A DNA stretch of 7,936 bases. Source: Marinospirillum sp. Its GTDB lineage: Bacteria; Pseudomonadota; Gammaproteobacteria; Pseudomonadales; Halomonadaceae. The stretch is from the NCBI GenBank assembly GCA_007119985.1, contig SKOQ01000223.1, forward strand, positions 1 through 7,936. Direction: 5' to 3'. Position 1 is the stretch's first letter, and the number at the start of each line of letters is the position of its first letter. Under the pieces are notes generated by a model. It ran no database searches, was not told the DNA's origin, and saw only the letters and a program-made list of their open reading frames with translations. Made by a program: the position numbers and the translations under genes. Shown here piece by piece: positions 5,685 through 7,936 of this stretch.

Positions 5685-7574
5685 TTAGCGCAAAAAGCCG
5701 GCCTCTTGTAAGGAGTGCTGTATTTCAGGGAGGATCGAGAGATCATCTATGGTCGAAGGGGGCGCATACTCTTCACCGGCGGCGAGCTTGCGCAAGATGC
5801 CGCGCAGTATCTTGCCCGAGCGGGTTTTAGGCAGGCGCTCCACCACCAATGCGCGCTGAAAACAGGCCAAGGCCCCGATCTTTTCACGCACCAGAGCCAC
5901 CAACTCCTGCTCCAACTGCTCTGCAGGAAGATCAACACCATCCTTGAGCAGGATCAAGCCCACAGGCAGCTGCCCCTTCAGCGCATCAGCCACACCGATG
6001 ACGGCGCATTCAGCGACGGCCGGATGGGTGGCCACGACTTCTTCCATCTCACCCGTTGAGAGGCGATGCCCTGAGACATTGATCACATCATCTGTTCGCC
6101 CCATGATGTAAACAAAGCCCTCTTCATCGATATAGCCGCCATCTCCGGTATGGTAGTAGCCAGGAAAGCGCTCTAGATAGGCACTCAAATAGCGCGGGTG
6201 ATCTCCCCAAAGGGTTTGCGTGACTCCCGGCGGCAAGGGCAACTGGATCGCAATCGCCCCCATTTCGTTGGGTTCAGCCTGAGATCCATCTTCACGCAAC
6301 ACCTGAACGTGATAACCCGGCACAGCGCGATGGGTCGACCCCAGCCTGACTTCTTGTTCGCCGAGTCCAGTCAGCGGTGCCGTGACCGGCCAGCCGGTTT
6401 CTGTTTGCCACCAGTGATCAAAGACCGGCTTGCCCGAAAGCTCTTTTAACCAGTGGTAGGTGGGTGAATCGAGTTTTTCTCCGGCCACAAAAATATGCTT
6501 CAACGAGGAGACATCATAGCGACCAAAGAGCACCCCCTCTGGATCTTCTTTGCGTATGGCACGAAATGCCGTTGGCGCACAAAAAATACCATTGACGCGA
6601 TACTGCTGAATCACTCGCCAAAAGGCCCCCGCATCAGGCGTGCGCACTGGCTTACCCTCATAAAACAGACTGGTGCAGCCGCCCATTAAGGGGCCATAGA
6701 CAATAAAAGAATGCCCAACCACCCAGCCGATATCCGAAATCCCCCACCAGATATCGCCTTCTTGCATGTTATAGACTTGACGCAATGCAAACTGGAGCGC
6801 TACGGCATGGCCGCCATGATCACGCAACACACCCTTAGGTCGTCCAGTGGTACCCGAGGTATACATAATATAAAGAGGATGCAAGGCTGGCAGCGGCACC
6901 CAGTCAGCCGGCGTCACGCCCTCTTGTGCGGCCATCCAATCCAGATCCCGCTCAGGATGCAGCTGGGCAAGCGCGGCTTCTCTTTGCAGCACCAGTACAC
7001 GGTCTGGCTGATGCTCGGCTTCTTCCAGCGCGGCATTCACCAGCGGCATATATTCAATCACCTTATCAAACTCGATCCCGCAAGAGGCCGTGAGCAGCAG
7101 CTTAGGCTGCGCATCGTTGATGCGCACTGCCAGCTCATGCGGCGCAAACCCACCAAACACCACTGAATGCACGGCACCAATACGCGCACAGGCCAGCATG
7201 GCAATGGCGGCCTCGGGCACCATAGGCATATAGATAATGACCCGATCACCTTGCTCCACACCCTGGGCTTTCAGAGTGCCGGCAAACAAGGTGACGGCCT
7301 CTAAAAGCTGCTGATAGGTATAGCTACGCTGGGTAAGGGTCACGGGGGAGTCATAAATCAAGGCCAGGCGCTCACCCTGACCGGCTTCAACATGGCGATC
7401 AAGAGCCAGATAGCAGCTATTCAGCTCGCCATCAGCAAACCACTGATGTGTACCATCAGGCTGCTCAGTCAGTATCTGGCTAGGGGGACGGGACCAATCA
7501 ATTCGCTGAGCCTGCTCGGCCCAAAAAGCTTGTGGATCTTGGAGTGCGCGCTGACGCGCGATCTGCGCTTGCAT
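5685..7574 (-). CDS. prpE: Propionyl-CoA synthetase-type acyl-CoA synthetase (PrpE/ACSS3 family)
   Basis: Cytoplasmic ANL-superfamily enzyme activating a short-chain acid (propionate most likely) with ATP and CoA through an acyl-adenylate. With this start it has 629 residues, matching enterobacterial PrpE (about 628). Motifs: phosphate loop YTSGTTGRPKG (238-248), RDHGGHAVAL (251-260), SDIGWVVGHSFIVYGPL (280-296), EGKPVRTPDAG (306-316), APTAFRAIRKEDPEG (333-347), FDHWWQTETGW (385-395), YHTGD (474-478), hinge region GRTDDVINVSGHRLSTGEME (492-511), and catalytic, acetylatable Lys588 in PKTRSGK. The GKPVRTPDAG and RAIRKEDP blocks favour PrpE/ACSS3 over acetate-specific Acs. An in-frame GTG at 7583 overlaps AGAGG (7587-7583); the ATG at 7574 sits 8 nt after that site and is preferred. 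The gene lies 96 bp downstream of mmsB, whose pathway yields propionyl-CoA. Acetate, acrylate or isobutyrate as substrate cannot be excluded. Confidence 0.9.
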   Translation of the reverse strand: MQAQIARQRALQDPQAFWAEQAQRIDWSRPPSQILTEQPDGTHQWFADGELNSCYLALDRHVEAGQGERLALIYDSPVTLTQRSYTYQQLLEAVTLFAGTLKAQGVEQGDRVIIYMPMVPEAAIAMLACARIGAVHSVVFGGFAPHELAVRINDAQPKLLLTASCGIEFDKVIEYMPLVNAALEEAEHQPDRVLVLQREAALAQLHPERDLDWMAAQEGVTPADWVPLPALHPLYIMYTSGTTGRPKGVLRDHGGHAVALQFALRQVYNMQEGDIWWGISDIGWVVGHSFIVYGPLMGGCTSLFYEGKPVRTPDAGAFWRVIQQYRVNGIFCAPTAFRAIRKEDPEGVLFGRYDVSSLKHIFVAGEKLDSPTYHWLKELSGKPVFDHWWQTETGWPVTAPLTGLGEQEVRLGSTHRAVPGYHVQVLREDGSQAEPNEMGAIAIQLPLPPGVTQTLWGDHPRYLSAYLERFPGYYHTGDGGYIDEEGFVYIMGRTDDVINVSGHRLSTGEMEEVVATHPAVAECAVIGVADALKGQLPVGLILLKDGVDLPAEQLEQELVALVREKIGALACFQRALVVERLPKTRSGKILRGILRKLAAGEEYAPPSTIDDLSILPEIQHSLQEAGFLR

Positions 7575-7612
7575 TATCTTCACCTCTGACTTGTTTTTAT
7601 TGTGAGGTTTAA

Positions 7613-7652
7613 GAACCCAAGGGTCACTGCGATTCCAGCGACCCTTGGGTTC
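7613..7652 (-). other. Strong hairpin between mmsB and prpE (terminator or processing element)
   Basis: GAACCCAAGGGTC (7613-7625) and GACCCTTGGGTTC (7640-7652) form a perfect 13-bp stem with a 14-nt loop, itself capable of a 3-bp CTG/CAG closure. It starts 18 bp beyond the mmsB stop. On the minus strand it is followed by TTAAACCTC, not a proper U-run, so it may be a weak terminator, a 3'-end stabiliser, or allow partial read-through into prpE. I found no good promoter for prpE, which favours some read-through. Confidence 0.65.
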
Positions 7653-7670
7653 AGTGTGCGATCGGCTATT

Positions 7671-7936
7671 TTAAGGGTGCGTCACAAAAAACTGCTGCAA
7701 ACTGGAGAAATCCAGCCCCCCCTTACCCTGCTGGGCGTGGAGCGCAAAGAGGTTGCGCGCCATGGACCCCATCGGAATGGCCGATTGGCTTTTGAGGGCC
7801 GTCTCCCAAGCCAAGCCGAGGTCCTTCGCCATCAAATCCACTTGGAAGCCACCCTGATACTCGCGTGAAGCAGGCGCCTGTTCCATCACACCCGGCCAAG
7901 GATTATAGACATTCAGCACCCAGTTACCGCCCGAGC
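7671..7936 (-). CDS. mmsB: 3-hydroxyisobutyrate dehydrogenase MmsB (C-terminal part, truncated by window edge)
   Basis: NAD-dependent enzyme of valine degradation that oxidises 3-hydroxyisobutyrate to methylmalonate semialdehyde in the cytoplasm. Only the last 87 residues of a roughly 295-residue protein are in the window; the frame is open to the right edge. The visible part is diagnostic: SGGNWVLNVYNPWPGVM, then APASREYQGGFQVDLMAKDLG with the conserved Lys-Asp of the beta-hydroxyacid dehydrogenase C-terminal domain, MGSMARNLFALH, and a LDFSSLQQFF end, close to the Pseudomonas MmsB C-terminus as I recall it. The N-terminal Rossmann fold and the catalytic Lys lie outside. It ends at TAA (7673-7671), followed by the 13-bp-stem hairpin and prpE on the same strand. 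Confidence 0.93.
   Translation of the reverse strand, partial: SGGNWVLNVYNPWPGVMEQAPASREYQGGFQVDLMAKDLGLAWETALKSQSAIPMGSMARNLFALHAQQGKGGLDFSSLQQFFVTHP

Noticed and set aside
6711..7166. 151-codon plus-strand open frame
   Set aside because: It is antisense inside prpE, whose motifs are unambiguous; long antisense frames are common in GC-rich codon patterns.

Overview
The window looks like chromosomal DNA of a Gammaproteobacterium with moderate GC content. The transport and catabolism proteins have Pseudomonas/Oceanospirillales-like motifs, and the visible C-terminus of MmsB is close to the Pseudomonas type as I remember it. No phage, CRISPR, tRNA or rRNA is visible. All eight supported genes lie on the minus strand, so transcription runs from high to low coordinates.

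Layout in the direction of transcription: the 3' end of mmsB (3-hydroxyisobutyrate dehydrogenase, cut by the right edge); a 13-bp-stem hairpin; prpE (propionyl-CoA-type acyl-CoA synthetase) ending at a textbook terminator; a 216-bp regulatory gap with an ACGT-repeat operator-like site; then a five-gene HAAT-family ABC importer operon in the order livG-livF-(substrate-binding protein)-livH-livM, ending at a second terminator; and finally the 5' end of brnQ (Na+/branched-chain amino acid symporter, cut by the left edge).

The theme is uptake and breakdown of branched-chain amino acids or derived short-chain acids. BrnQ and/or the ABC system bring substrate in. MmsB oxidises 3-hydroxyisobutyrate in valine degradation, a route that ends in propionyl-CoA. 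PrpE activates free propionate or similar acids to the CoA ester. The ABC importer belongs to a divergent Liv-like subfamily (PEER-type LivF with Arg in Walker A, LPYGRKR-type LivG, a two-cysteine binding protein), so its substrate need not be leucine, isoleucine or valine; a short-chain or branched carboxylate is also plausible given the adjacent synthetase.

Nothing here is clearly a new system. The most useful leads are the candidate LiuR-type (MerR-family) operator in front of livG, the Walker A Lys-to-Arg change in LivF, the strong hairpin between mmsB and prpE, and a possible insertion-sequence end plus abortive reading frame just after livM.
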